Shown here: positions 27,899 through 36,514 of the stretch, piece by piece
How the letters are laid out: the number at the start of each line of letters is the position of its first letter
How positions within the stretch are numbered: position 1 is the first letter of the stretch
Assembly: GCA_003249255.1 (NCBI GenBank)
Contig: QKJP01000048.1
Coordinates: 186,001-250,000 of the forward strand
DNA from: Bacteroidales bacterium
GTDB taxonomy: Bacteria; Bacteroidota; Bacteroidia; Bacteroidales; Marinilabiliaceae
Length of the DNA stretch: 64,000 bases
Direction of reading: 5' to 3'
Notes under the pieces: model-generated
The model's input: the letters and a program-made list of their open reading frames with translations, nothing else
What the model was told of the DNA's origin: nothing
The model's database searches: none
Made by a program: the position numbers and the translations under genes

Positions 27899-30352
27899 CT
27901 AAAACAATTCAGGATATTTTTCCGGATCAACCTCACCCATCATTCGATAAATACATTCATATACATCTTCGGCGTTGGGATTACTAAAATAATCCCCATC
28001 TGTACCATGAGCTGGTCGATGTTCTTTAGCTGTTACAGTTTTAGGCGCACTATCCAAGTGATAAAAACCACCCTGTTTTTCAAGCACTTCACTCATCATA
28101 TAAGAAGTTGCACCACCAGGCACATCTTCATCAAAAAACACGACTCGGTTGGTCTTCTTTAAAGATTCTACAATTGAATAATGAATATCAAATGGCAATA
28201 AAGTTTGAACATCGATCAGTTCAACTGAAATACCTACTTGCTTTAACTGAGCAATAGCTTCCTGAGCAATGCGTACACATGAACCATAAGTCACCAATGT
28301 TACATCCGATCCTTCTTCCAAAACTTCAGGAACTCCAAGAGGCACTCTAAATTCGCCCCAGTTCTTGGGTTGCTTCTCTCGAATTCGATACGCATTTAAA
28401 GGTTCGATGACTAAACCGGGATCATCTCCGGCTAATAAAGTATTGTAAAATCCGGCAGCACGTGTCATATCACGAGGTACACATACATATATCCCTCGAA
28501 TGGCATTGATGACCATACCCATTGGCGAACCTGAATGCCAGATACCTTCTAAACGGTGCCCTCTGGTGCTAATGATTAAGGGTGCCTTTTGTCCGTTTTT
28601 CGTACGATATCTTGTGGTTGCTAAATCATCGCTTAAGGTTTGTAAGGCATACAGGATATAATCAAAATATTGAATTTCAGCTATTGGTCTTAATCCTCTA
28701 AGAGCCATTCCAATTCCTTTACCTATGATGGTTGATTCGCGAATACCCGTGTCTCGTATCCTGAGTTCTCCATGCTTCGCTTGTAAACCTTCAAAGGTTT
28801 GATTCACACCTCCAAGCTTCCCAATGTCTTCACCAAAAGCCACTACAAGAGGATTATTTGAAAATATATGATCAAAATTATCACGAATAATTTCTCTCCC
28901 ATGTACCATTGGAGCCTCCTCATCATACACTGGAGCAACTGCCTTTATTTTTACAGCTGCATTTTCACCTTCGCTATACAACCAGGCACTGTAGTTATCC
29001 CAATTTTTTTTGAAATAATCATTTACCCAAGCTTGTAATTCCTGCTTTACACTATCGGTTTGAGTACATCCGGCACAGTAATGGCGCAACATCTTACGCG
29101 CTGAACTAAGAATTTCTTTTCGATTAAGAGCTAATACGGAATTTAAATCATTAACAATGGCATTGATTCCCTCACTATTAAGCAATTCACAAGTACACTT
29201 TCGACCTCCAACGATATTAATTAACTCTTGTTTTTCCTCATTAAAAACCGATATAAATTCTTCATAAGCTTCTTTTTGAGCGGTTTTGACCTCATTGTAT
29301 GCAGATGCTTCAATGGCTTCAATCTGTTCCTTTTCTGCAATACGATTTTCAAGCATCCATTTACGCATTTGAAGAATACCATCGTATTCCTTTTCCCAAT
29401 CCAAACGTCGTTGGCTCTTGTAGCGCTCATGAGAACCACTTGTTGAATGCCCAATAGGTTGAGTTAAATCTTCAACGTGAAATAAGACGGGTACATGTTC
29501 TTTTCTGCATCGAGCAATACCTTCTTCATACATTTGGCACAAACCGGCATAATCCCACCCTTTGGCGGAAAAAATCAAAACACCTGTATTATCCTTTGCC
29601 CCTTTTTCGAATCCTTTTAAAGCTTTACTGATGCTTTCTTTAGTGGTTTGAAAATGCTTTGGCGTTGAAATTGCATAACCATCATCCCAAACAGATACCG
29701 CCATTGGAATTTGCAAAACGCCTGCTGCATTAATGGTTTCAAAGAAATGACCTTCTGAAGTACTTCCATCGCCAATGGTACCAAAAGCCACTTCGTTTCC
29801 TTGTAAACTAAACTGATTAAACTGCTGTAAACCTGGATTTTCACGATAAAGTTTTGAAGCCATGGCCAGGCCAACTAATCGAGGCATTTGACCTGCGGTA
29901 GGGGAAATATCAGACGCGGTACATTTTATCTGCGTCAAATCTTTCCACTCGCCATTCTCATCAATAATGCGTGTTCCAAAATGATTATTGAAAGACCGGC
30001 CGGCATTATCCGGGTTTAATTCTATCCGAGTCTCACCATACAAGGATGCAAAAAATTTTTTGGGTGTTGTAGTACCCGATGCCAACATAAAGGTTTGATC
30101 GCGATAATAACCTGATCGCCAATCACCTTTTTTATATTGTTTAGCCATGGCTATCTGAGGAATTTCTTTTCCATCACCAAAAATACCAAACTTCGCTTTT
30201 CCTCCAAGCACTTCTTTACGAGCTACTAAACTCATTTGCCTGCTTACACAAGCAATTCGATAATCATTCTGAATTTCCTTTATAAATTCTTCAAAACTAA
30301 GCTCTTTGGATCTCGTAGTCATGCAGGATATTTTTTCTTTTAATGCAGGCAT
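27899..30352 (-). CDS. fused 2-oxoacid dehydrogenase E1 (alpha and beta in one chain)
   Basis: I choose the ATG at 30352 (817 residues); an upstream TTG would add six residues and another ATG at 30322 would remove ten. The N-terminal half (to about 430) is the E1-alpha TPP domain: GYYRDQTFML, SPTAGQMPRLVGLA, and GDGSTSEGHFFETIN as the TPP motif with its Asn, then WDDGYAIS. After a linker with a Cys pair (YCAGC), the second half is E1-beta: FGEDIGKLGGVNQTFEGL, IRDTGIRESTIIGKGIGMAL, and a C-terminal transketolase-like domain. It decarboxylates a 2-oxoacid (pyruvate, branched-chain acids or 2-oxoglutarate are options) for a dehydrogenase complex; no E2 or E3 gene is present here. Confidence 0.88.
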   Translation of the reverse strand: MPALKEKISCMTTRSKELSFEEFIKEIQNDYRIACVSRQMSLVARKEVLGGKAKFGIFGDGKEIPQIAMAKQYKKGDWRSGYYRDQTFMLASGTTTPKKFFASLYGETRIELNPDNAGRSFNNHFGTRIIDENGEWKDLTQIKCTASDISPTAGQMPRLVGLAMASKLYRENPGLQQFNQFSLQGNEVAFGTIGDGSTSEGHFFETINAAGVLQIPMAVSVWDDGYAISTPKHFQTTKESISKALKGFEKGAKDNTGVLIFSAKGWDYAGLCQMYEEGIARCRKEHVPVLFHVEDLTQPIGHSTSGSHERYKSQRRLDWEKEYDGILQMRKWMLENRIAEKEQIEAIEASAYNEVKTAQKEAYEEFISVFNEEKQELINIVGGRKCTCELLNSEGINAIVNDLNSVLALNRKEILSSARKMLRHYCAGCTQTDSVKQELQAWVNDYFKKNWDNYSAWLYSEGENAAVKIKAVAPVYDEEAPMVHGREIIRDNFDHIFSNNPLVVAFGEDIGKLGGVNQTFEGLQAKHGELRIRDTGIRESTIIGKGIGMALRGLRPIAEIQYFDYILYALQTLSDDLATTRYRTKNGQKAPLIISTRGHRLEGIWHSGSPMGMVINAIRGIYVCVPRDMTRAAGFYNTLLAGDDPGLVIEPLNAYRIREKQPKNWGEFRVPLGVPEVLEEGSDVTLVTYGSCVRIAQEAIAQLKQVGISVELIDVQTLLPFDIHYSIVESLKKTNRVVFFDEDVPGGATSYMMSEVLEKQGGFYHLDSAPKTVTAKEHRPAHGTDGDYFSNPNAEDVYECIYRMMGEVDPEKYPELF

Positions 30353-30491
30353 TTTATTTTTCGATTTCAAAAATAAAAAGATTCAACTTAATAATAACGA
30401 GTCTAACAACAGATATCAAAACAGGAAATTCAAAACTTTGTTTTAAGAATTGTTAAAACACTTCTGAATTACAGGTTCTAAACCATTACAA

Positions 30492-30523
30492 TTTGGGCAT
30501 TGAACAAGGAATAAGTATTTTTG
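30492..30523 (+). promoter_or_regulatory. putative sigma-A promoter for the small membrane protein gene
   Basis: TTTG (30492-30495), a 20-nt spacer and TATTTTTG (30516-30523) match the Bacteroidota consensus. The ATG at 30546 is 22 nt beyond the -7 box. Confidence 0.55.
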
Positions 30524-30545
30524 TTTTTCTTTAAAATCTATAATT

Positions 30546-30788
30546 ATGTGGCAAGTCCTACTTCTATCGATTGCTTTGATGGCTATGGTTTTTGTTTTGA
30601 TGGGAATAAATATCCTGATTAAGAAAAACGGTAAATTTCCCAACACGCACATCGGCGGTAATAAAGCCATGGCAGAACGAGGCATACAGTGTGCCACAAC
30701 TCAAGATAAACTAGCGCGCAAGGAAGCGCTTAAGTTTAAGAACCTTAGATTAGATAAAGAGTACGAGAGCAGTACGACAAGTTGTTAA
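30546..30788 (+). CDS. small membrane protein, possible divergent NqrM
   Basis: The 80-residue protein has one transmembrane helix (about 3-25) and a basic cytosolic part with the block KFPNTHIGGNKAMAERGIQC (30-49), then QDKLARKEA. It carries Cys49 and a C-terminal Cys80. I read a possible remote likeness to NqrM, the Na+-NQR maturation factor: N-terminal TM, a GG pair followed by A-M and G-I and a Cys, then D and A-R-K-E. Only one of the usual four conserved Cys is kept in the block. The gene lies beside apbE, which together with nqr makes the link attractive. Function is inferred, not shown. Confidence 0.6.
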   Translation: MWQVLLLSIALMAMVFVLMGINILIKKNGKFPNTHIGGNKAMAERGIQCATTQDKLARKEALKFKNLRLDKEYESSTTSC

Positions 30789-30846
30789 AAAGTCCGCAGC
30801 ATGATGTGCGGAGTTCGGAGTGATTTACAGCTTAAATAGAACAACC

Positions 30847-31830
30847 CTAATTCTTGATAAATTTCTTAAAACCAGGTGTCATTTCAATTTGAAAATCGTC
30901 TCCTTCACTGCTGATAATGAAGTAAGCCTCTAATTCAGGTTGCGACTTCAGAACATCTAAACTTTTCTCCCAACCCAGTACCATAAAAGCAGTGGCATAG
31001 GCATCTGCTGTCATACACTTTGGCGCAATAACAGACACTCCTAGCAATTGATGATCTACCGGGTAACCTGTAAACGGACTGATGGTATGAGCATATTTCT
31101 TGCCTTCTTTTATGTAAAAATTACGATAATTCCCCGATGTTGCCAATGCCCCTTCGGACAATTGAACCACCTCCTGTAATTCTCTTTTTTGCACCAAAGG
31201 ATCATCAATGGGCTTATCTATACCTACGGACCAATTTAACCCTTTTGAATTTTGTCCTTTTAAACGTAATTCCCCGCCTATTTCTACCAAATAGTTACTT
31301 ACCCCATTTTGCTCTAAAATATCTGAAACAACATCAACTGAATATCCTTTGGCGATGGCACTTGCATCTATCATGGTTGAGGAGTCTTCTTTAACCACTT
31401 TATTATTAACCAAACGAATCTTTTCCATCCCAACATGAGATAATAAGGATTTAATCTGTTCTTCAGAAACGCTATCCTTTTTAGAAAAACCAAACCCCCA
31501 CAGGTTAACAAGTGGTGCAACAGTCATGTCAAATGCACCATGGGTTGCTTTGGTAATCTTTTCAGCTTCAATAAAAACATTTTTAAAATAGTCATCAACA
31601 ACAACCGGTATGTTTTGATTGATTTTACTGATTACCGAACTATCCTGAAATGTTGATAAGGAATTATTTATCGCAGCCAAACCTTGCTGAATAGCTTCAC
31701 TTAGATCTATATCACTTTCGTAAATGATATGATAGGTAGTTCCATACACAAAACCTTCCTGACGATAGTATTGTGGTTGGCTACAAGCAGTAACCAAAAC
31801 GCCAATAAACAAGAAAAATAAATAACGCAT
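30847..31830 (-). CDS. apbE: FAD:protein FMN transferase ApbE
   Basis: The 327-residue lipoprotein has a signal sequence with a lipobox (VTACS, Cys at about 16) and the ApbE fold: TFQDSSVISKIN, ALATSGNYRNFY (FAD binding), a HTISPFTGYPVD block with the conserved His, and DAYATAFMVLG with the metal-binding Asp. It moves FMN from FAD to a Thr of NqrB and NqrC in the periplasm. It lies downstream of nqrF on the same strand, with a terminator-like hairpin between, and is convergent with the small protein gene. Confidence 0.93.
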   Translation of the reverse strand: MRYLFFLFIGVLVTACSQPQYYRQEGFVYGTTYHIIYESDIDLSEAIQQGLAAINNSLSTFQDSSVISKINQNIPVVVDDYFKNVFIEAEKITKATHGAFDMTVAPLVNLWGFGFSKKDSVSEEQIKSLLSHVGMEKIRLVNNKVVKEDSSTMIDASAIAKGYSVDVVSDILEQNGVSNYLVEIGGELRLKGQNSKGLNWSVGIDKPIDDPLVQKRELQEVVQLSEGALATSGNYRNFYIKEGKKYAHTISPFTGYPVDHQLLGVSVIAPKCMTADAYATAFMVLGWEKSLDVLKSQPELEAYFIISSEGDDFQIEMTPGFKKFIKN

Positions 31831-31995
31831 GTTGTATATTTTGTTTAATCTCTACGGATTAATAGTTATTGATTCAAAACAGCTTTCTCCAAAAACGAAC
31901 TTCTCAAAAGCACGCTATAAAACTACAAAAAAGAACCGTATCATTAATAAAAACCATTCCTTGCATGCAGCTCTACTTCGGGCCTTAAAACCAAG

Positions 31996-32017
31996 AAAGC
32001 CCCAAAAGGGGCTTTTC
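31996..32017 (-). terminator. intrinsic terminator after nqrF
   Basis: AAAGCCCC (31996-32003) pairs with GGGGCTTT (32008-32015) around an AAAA loop; on the minus strand the hairpin is followed by a T-rich stretch. It sits just past the nqrF stop and may separate or only partly attenuate transcription into apbE. Confidence 0.7.
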
Positions 32018-32024
32018 TATCTAA

Positions 32025-33290
32025 TTAAGATCCAAAATCATCAAAGGCAACCATCTCATCAGGTACTCCTAGATCGTACAGCATTTTTGTAACTGCATCG
32101 TTCATCATTGGAGGTCCACATAAGTAGTATTCGATATCTTCAGGCTCCTCATGCTTCGATAAATATTCATCATTTATAACCTGGTGAATAAATCCTGTCG
32201 AACCTTCCCAATTATCTTCCGGTAATGGTTCAGATAATGCAATGTGGAACGAAAAGTTCGGAAAATCTTTCTCAATCGCACGGAACTGATCTTCGTAGAA
32301 AATCTCTTTCTTCGAACGAGCACCATACCAGAATGTTGCTTTACGTCCGGTTTTTACCGTATGGAATAAGTGGAAGATGTGTGAACGCATTGGCGCCATA
32401 CCGGCACCACCACCAATAAACATCATTTCACGCTCTGTTTCTTTAATAAAGAACTCACCATAAGGTCCTGAAACGGTAACTTTATCTCCAGGCTTACGTG
32501 AGAAAATATAAGACGAACAAACTCCAGGATTCACATTGGCGAATCCACCTTTTACACGGTCAAAAGGAGGCGTTGCAATACGAATGTTTAACATGACGAT
32601 GTTACCCTCTGCAGGGTGGTTAGCCATTGAGTAGGCACGATAAGTTGGCTCAGGGTTCTTCATCTTCAAGTCAAACATGCCGAATTTCTCCCATTCACCT
32701 CGGTACTCATCCTCGATGATCATATCCTTAAATTCTACATCTACCTTAGGTACATCAATCTGAATGTAACCACCCGATTTAAAGTCTAAAGTTTCGCCTT
32801 CAGGTAATTTCACCACAAACTCTTTAATAAATGTAGCCTGACCATTGTTAGAAACAACTGTACATTCCCACTTCTTGATACCAAGAACTTCATGTGGAAT
32901 TTGCATGCTCAAATCTTCTTTGACTTTTACCTGGCAAGCTAATCGCCAATTGTTGGCTTGCTCTTTACGGGTAAAATAACCTGTTTCTGTTGGTAAAATA
33001 CTTCCAGCCCCACTATCTACCTGACAGCGACACATGGCACATGTACCACCTCCACCACAAGCAGAAGGAAGGAAGATTTTATTACTACCCAAAGCAGATA
33101 ATAAAGTCTGCCCCGGTTCTACCACTAACTCTTGCTCACCATCATTGATGTTAATTTTCACCTCACCGGATGGCATTAACTTCTTTTTGGCGAAAAGCAA
33201 GATCGAAACCAATGTTAGTATTACCAAAAGGAATACCACCACACTGATTGCAATTATTGTACTTTGACTTGCTAAAAATATCATTGTCAA
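32025..33290 (-). CDS. nqrF: Na+-NQR subunit F
   Basis: The 421-residue subunit takes electrons from NADH on the cytosolic side. It has one N-terminal transmembrane helix (about 9-33), a [2Fe-2S] ferredoxin-like domain with C78, C84, C87 and C119, then FAD-binding (RAYSMANHP) and NADH-binding domains (MFIGGGAGMAPMRSHI, EYYLCGPPMM). It is the last gene of the nqrABCDEF operon, 13 nt after nqrE, and is followed by a terminator. Confidence 0.96.
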   Translation of the reverse strand: MTMIFLASQSTIIAISVVVFLLVILTLVSILLFAKKKLMPSGEVKININDGEQELVVEPGQTLLSALGSNKIFLPSACGGGGTCAMCRCQVDSGAGSILPTETGYFTRKEQANNWRLACQVKVKEDLSMQIPHEVLGIKKWECTVVSNNGQATFIKEFVVKLPEGETLDFKSGGYIQIDVPKVDVEFKDMIIEDEYRGEWEKFGMFDLKMKNPEPTYRAYSMANHPAEGNIVMLNIRIATPPFDRVKGGFANVNPGVCSSYIFSRKPGDKVTVSGPYGEFFIKETEREMMFIGGGAGMAPMRSHIFHLFHTVKTGRKATFWYGARSKKEIFYEDQFRAIEKDFPNFSFHIALSEPLPEDNWEGSTGFIHQVINDEYLSKHEEPEDIEYYLCGPPMMNDAVTKMLYDLGVPDEMVAFDDFGS

Positions 33291-33303
33291 TCGTTTTTAA
33301 TCT

Positions 33304-33918
33304 TTACAACTGAATTCCCATAAAGCTCATAAACGCGATACCCATTAAACCGGTCACAATAAATGTGATACCTAGACCGCGAAGGGGAGCAGGAACGTTA
33401 GAATACTTAATTTTCTCACGAATGGCAGCGATACCCACAATGGCTAATAACCAACCAATACCCGATCCTACACCGAATACTGTTGCTTCACCTAAAGTTT
33501 CGTATCCGCGCTCTTGCATAAATAACGATCCTCCAAGAATCGCACAGTTTACAGCAATCAGCGGTAAGAAAATACCTAATTGAGAATACAATGCCGGAGC
33601 GAACTTCTCTACAATCATTTCAACCAATTGTACCATAGAAGCAATTACGGCAATAAACATGATAAAACTCAAGAAACTTAAATCTACACTGGCAAAACTA
33701 TCACCAAGCCAAGCTAATGAGCCTTCGCTTAATACGTACTTGTTAAGCAGGAAATCGACAGGTACGGTAATCGACAAAACGAATACTACTGCGATCCCAA
33801 GTCCAAACGATGTCTTTACCGTTTTTGATACTGCCAAATAGGAACACATTCCTAAGAAATAGGCAAATACCATGTTATCGATAAAGATGGACTTAACGAA
33901 TATATTAACTAATTCCAT
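33304..33918 (-). CDS. nqrE: Na+-NQR subunit E
   Basis: The 204-residue integral membrane protein has six hydrophobic segments with the family blocks [20 protein letters not shown] at the N-terminus and [20 protein letters not shown] in the middle, each holding a conserved Cys thought to ligate the membrane [2Fe-2S] centre with NqrD. It is homologous to NqrD and RnfA/E. It is 19 nt after nqrD in the operon. Confidence 0.97.
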   Translation of the reverse strand: MELVNIFVKSIFIDNMVFAYFLGMCSYLAVSKTVKTSFGLGIAVVFVLSITVPVDFLLNKYVLSEGSLAWLGDSFASVDLSFLSFIMFIAVIASMVQLVEMIVEKFAPALYSQLGIFLPLIAVNCAILGGSLFMQERGYETLGEATVFGVGSGIGWLLAIVGIAAIREKIKYSNVPAPLRGLGITFIVTGLMGIAFMSFMGIQL

Positions 33919-33937
33919 TTTCTCTTTCTTTTGATAA

Positions 33938-34606
33938 TTATGATTCGATCAAATCTTTATTACGAGAACGCTGTACCCAGATGTAGATTCCTACCACAAT
34001 AAGTGCCATTGGAGGAAGAATCATAAATCCGTTGTTTGAATAGAAACCCCCGTTTGCAATATACCACGACTCTGGTACAATTTGCAAGGTTCCTAGTCCT
34101 GGTAAGGTTAATGTACCTGATCCGAATAACTCGCGGAAGAAAGCTACGATTATTAAGATTAATCCATAACCGGCACCATTTCCAACACCATCCAGTACAG
34201 AAGGCCAAGGCTTGTTACCTAAAGCAAAAGCTTCTAAACGTCCCATAATTATACAGTTGGTAATAATCAAACCAACAAATACACTCAGCTGCTTACTCAC
34301 TTCATAAGCAAAAGCTTTTAGCACCTGATCTACAATAATTACCAAAGCAGCAACAACAACAAGTTGAACGATAATACGAATACGCGAAGGAATAGTATTT
34401 CGTAAAAGTGATATTACTAAGTTGGAAAATACGGTTACAAACGTTACTGAAATCCCCATTACAATAGCGGGCTCCAGTTTAGCGGTTACTGCCAGTGCAG
34501 AACAAATACCTAATACCTGAATGGTAATTGGGTTTTGTGCTCCAAGTGGCGTAGTAATCAGCTTTAAATTCTTTGCTGAGAACAAAGGTTCTTTTTCACT
34601 ACTCAT
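33938..34606 (-). CDS. nqrD: Na+-NQR subunit D
   Basis: The 222-residue membrane protein has six hydrophobic segments, with [20 protein letters not shown] near residue 30 and [20 protein letters not shown] near residue 115, including the two conserved Cys. It pairs with NqrE to form the Na+-translocating core. It follows nqrC after 12 nt. Confidence 0.97.
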   Translation of the reverse strand: MSSEKEPLFSAKNLKLITTPLGAQNPITIQVLGICSALAVTAKLEPAIVMGISVTFVTVFSNLVISLLRNTIPSRIRIIVQLVVVAALVIIVDQVLKAFAYEVSKQLSVFVGLIITNCIIMGRLEAFALGNKPWPSVLDGVGNGAGYGLILIIVAFFRELFGSGTLTLPGLGTLQIVPESWYIANGGFYSNNGFMILPPMALIVVGIYIWVQRSRNKDLIES

Positions 34607-34618
34607 TATCGCTACTAT

Positions 34619-35311
34619 TTAGTTTTTTAAATAATTTTCATATCCCTTAAGGCAATCCTCTAGCATTGCTCGTACTCCCTGGCTTGTAATTGTACCACCC
34701 GAGATACCGTCTACTGCGTGAATATCACCTTTTGACAAACCTGCCTTCACAACCTTAATTGAAGTAAAGTTACCAGACTCATCAAAGATTTGTTTCCCAA
34801 CAAATGGCGTTTGGAAAGGCTCTTTTTCAATCTCAGCACCTAAGCCGGGAGTTTCTCCTTTATGTCCGAATGTTGCACCAAAAACAGTGTTCTTATCTTC
34901 GTTTAAAGAAACATATCCCCAGATTGGTCCCCATAGACCTTTACCTCTTACCGGAATAATATATTTGCTTGTCCCGTCATCCAATTTACAAATATACATA
35001 GGGTAAGCTCTATCAGCTCCTTTTTTAAGTTCCTTAGCCATATCTACAGTAAATGCGTCACCATCAACCTTATCACCTTTTAAGTTAACAACGAATGCAT
35101 TTGCACCAATATGTTTTTCATACAATGCTTCAGCATCTGAAGCACTACTTGCAATATTAACCGACTTTAGAATATCGATTTTCTTTGCCACCTCTACATT
35201 TTTATTTTGCTGATCTTTAAGCGATTCTGACACAAAAGCCAATAAAGCTGCAACCACAATCACCATTACTGATGCGTATAAAAATGTATATGTATTTCCT
35301 TGTCTATCCAT
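34619..35311 (-). CDS. nqrC: Na+-NQR subunit C
   Basis: The 230-residue subunit has one N-terminal transmembrane helix (about 9-27) and a periplasmic FMN domain. The covalent FMN site lies at residues 201-209, DGISGGTIT, with T207 as acceptor; the family more often has SGAT, so Ala is Gly here. EDKNTVFGATFGHKGETPGL is also typical. ApbE encoded downstream is the expected transferase. Twelve nucleotides separate nqrB and nqrC. Confidence 0.96.
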   Translation of the reverse strand: MDRQGNTYTFLYASVMVIVVAALLAFVSESLKDQQNKNVEVAKKIDILKSVNIASSASDAEALYEKHIGANAFVVNLKGDKVDGDAFTVDMAKELKKGADRAYPMYICKLDDGTSKYIIPVRGKGLWGPIWGYVSLNEDKNTVFGATFGHKGETPGLGAEIEKEPFQTPFVGKQIFDESGNFTSIKVVKAGLSKGDIHAVDGISGGTITSQGVRAMLEDCLKGYENYLKN

Positions 35312-35323
35312 TTCTAAATCTTT

Positions 35324-36472
35324 TTAAGCAGTTGCACGTTTTAAACGACGTTTAATATTTCCTTGAACCACAAAATGGTCAATTAATGGCGCAAATGTAT
35401 TCATCAATAAGATCGCTAACATCATACCCTCAGGATATGCAGGGTTAAATACACGAATAAGAATTGCAAATACACCAATTAAAAATCCATAAACCCATTT
35501 ACCACATTCTGTACGAGAAGCAGAAACCGGATCTGTAGCCATAAACACAGCACCAAAGGCAAAACCACCCAGACATAAATGGTGAATTGCAGGAATATTC
35601 ATTAATTCATTAGCCCCAATTGCATTAAAACCTAGCGCCATGATAAATCCACCTGCAAATACAGAAAACATTACTTTCCAAGAGGCAATGCCTGTATAAA
35701 GTAAAATAACCGCACCAATTAAAATAGCCAATGTTGAGGTCTCACCTACAGAACCAGGAATGGTACCAATAAAACTATTGAATATTGAAAAATCATCGGT
35801 TAAAGGTCCATTGATAGCTGCTCCTAAAGGCGTTGCACCTGAAAAACCATCAACAGTAGCATCTGTTAATCCTGAGATCCAAACTTTGTCTCCAGACATT
35901 TGTGATGGATAAGCAAAGAATAAAAACGCCCTAGCTATTAAAGCCGGGTTCCAGATATTCATACCTGTTCCCCCGAATACCTCCTTACCGATTACAACGG
36001 CAAACGCTGTTGCAACACCAATCATCCATAGTGGTGTATCAACCGGCACAATTAAAGGAATTAACATCCCTGAAACCAGGAATCCTTCATTTACTTCGTG
36101 ACCTCTTGCCTGAGCAAAAATAAACTCAATGGCTAATCCTACCACATAGGAAACAATCACGATTGGAAGTACTTCTATAGCTCCGTAAAAAAACTGCTCC
36201 CAGAAACTAACTTCCTGTCCCAACATTCTGAAATGCTGGTAACCTGTATTCCACATACCAAACAATAGCGCAGGAATAACTGCCATAACCACTATTGCCA
36301 TTGTACGTTTCATATCGATCGCATCTCTTAAATGCACTCCGTTCTTATTGGTGTGATTTGGCACAAACAATAAGGTTTCGAAGGCATCGAAAGTAGAATG
36401 CAATTTCTCAAACTTCCCGCCCTTTTGAACGTGAGGTTTGATATTATCGAGTAAACTTCTTAACGCTTTCAA
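35324..36472 (-). CDS. nqrB: Na+-NQR subunit B
   Basis: The 382-residue membrane subunit has about ten hydrophobic segments and the covalent FMN site DGFSGATPL, with T214 as acceptor. Other family blocks are FLVSGMLIPLIVPVDTPLWM, FGGTGMNIWNPALIARAFLF, and HHLCLGGFAFGAVFMATDPV. It lies between nqrA and nqrC, 42 nt after nqrA, and is probably in the main Na+ path. Confidence 0.97.
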   Translation of the reverse strand: MKALRSLLDNIKPHVQKGGKFEKLHSTFDAFETLLFVPNHTNKNGVHLRDAIDMKRTMAIVVMAVIPALLFGMWNTGYQHFRMLGQEVSFWEQFFYGAIEVLPIVIVSYVVGLAIEFIFAQARGHEVNEGFLVSGMLIPLIVPVDTPLWMIGVATAFAVVIGKEVFGGTGMNIWNPALIARAFLFFAYPSQMSGDKVWISGLTDATVDGFSGATPLGAAINGPLTDDFSIFNSFIGTIPGSVGETSTLAILIGAVILLYTGIASWKVMFSVFAGGFIMALGFNAIGANELMNIPAIHHLCLGGFAFGAVFMATDPVSASRTECGKWVYGFLIGVFAILIRVFNPAYPEGMMLAILLMNTFAPLIDHFVVQGNIKRRLKRATA

Positions 36473-36514
36473 AATTATTTCTTTTAATTTCTAATTAATT
36501 ATAAACAAAAGAGA

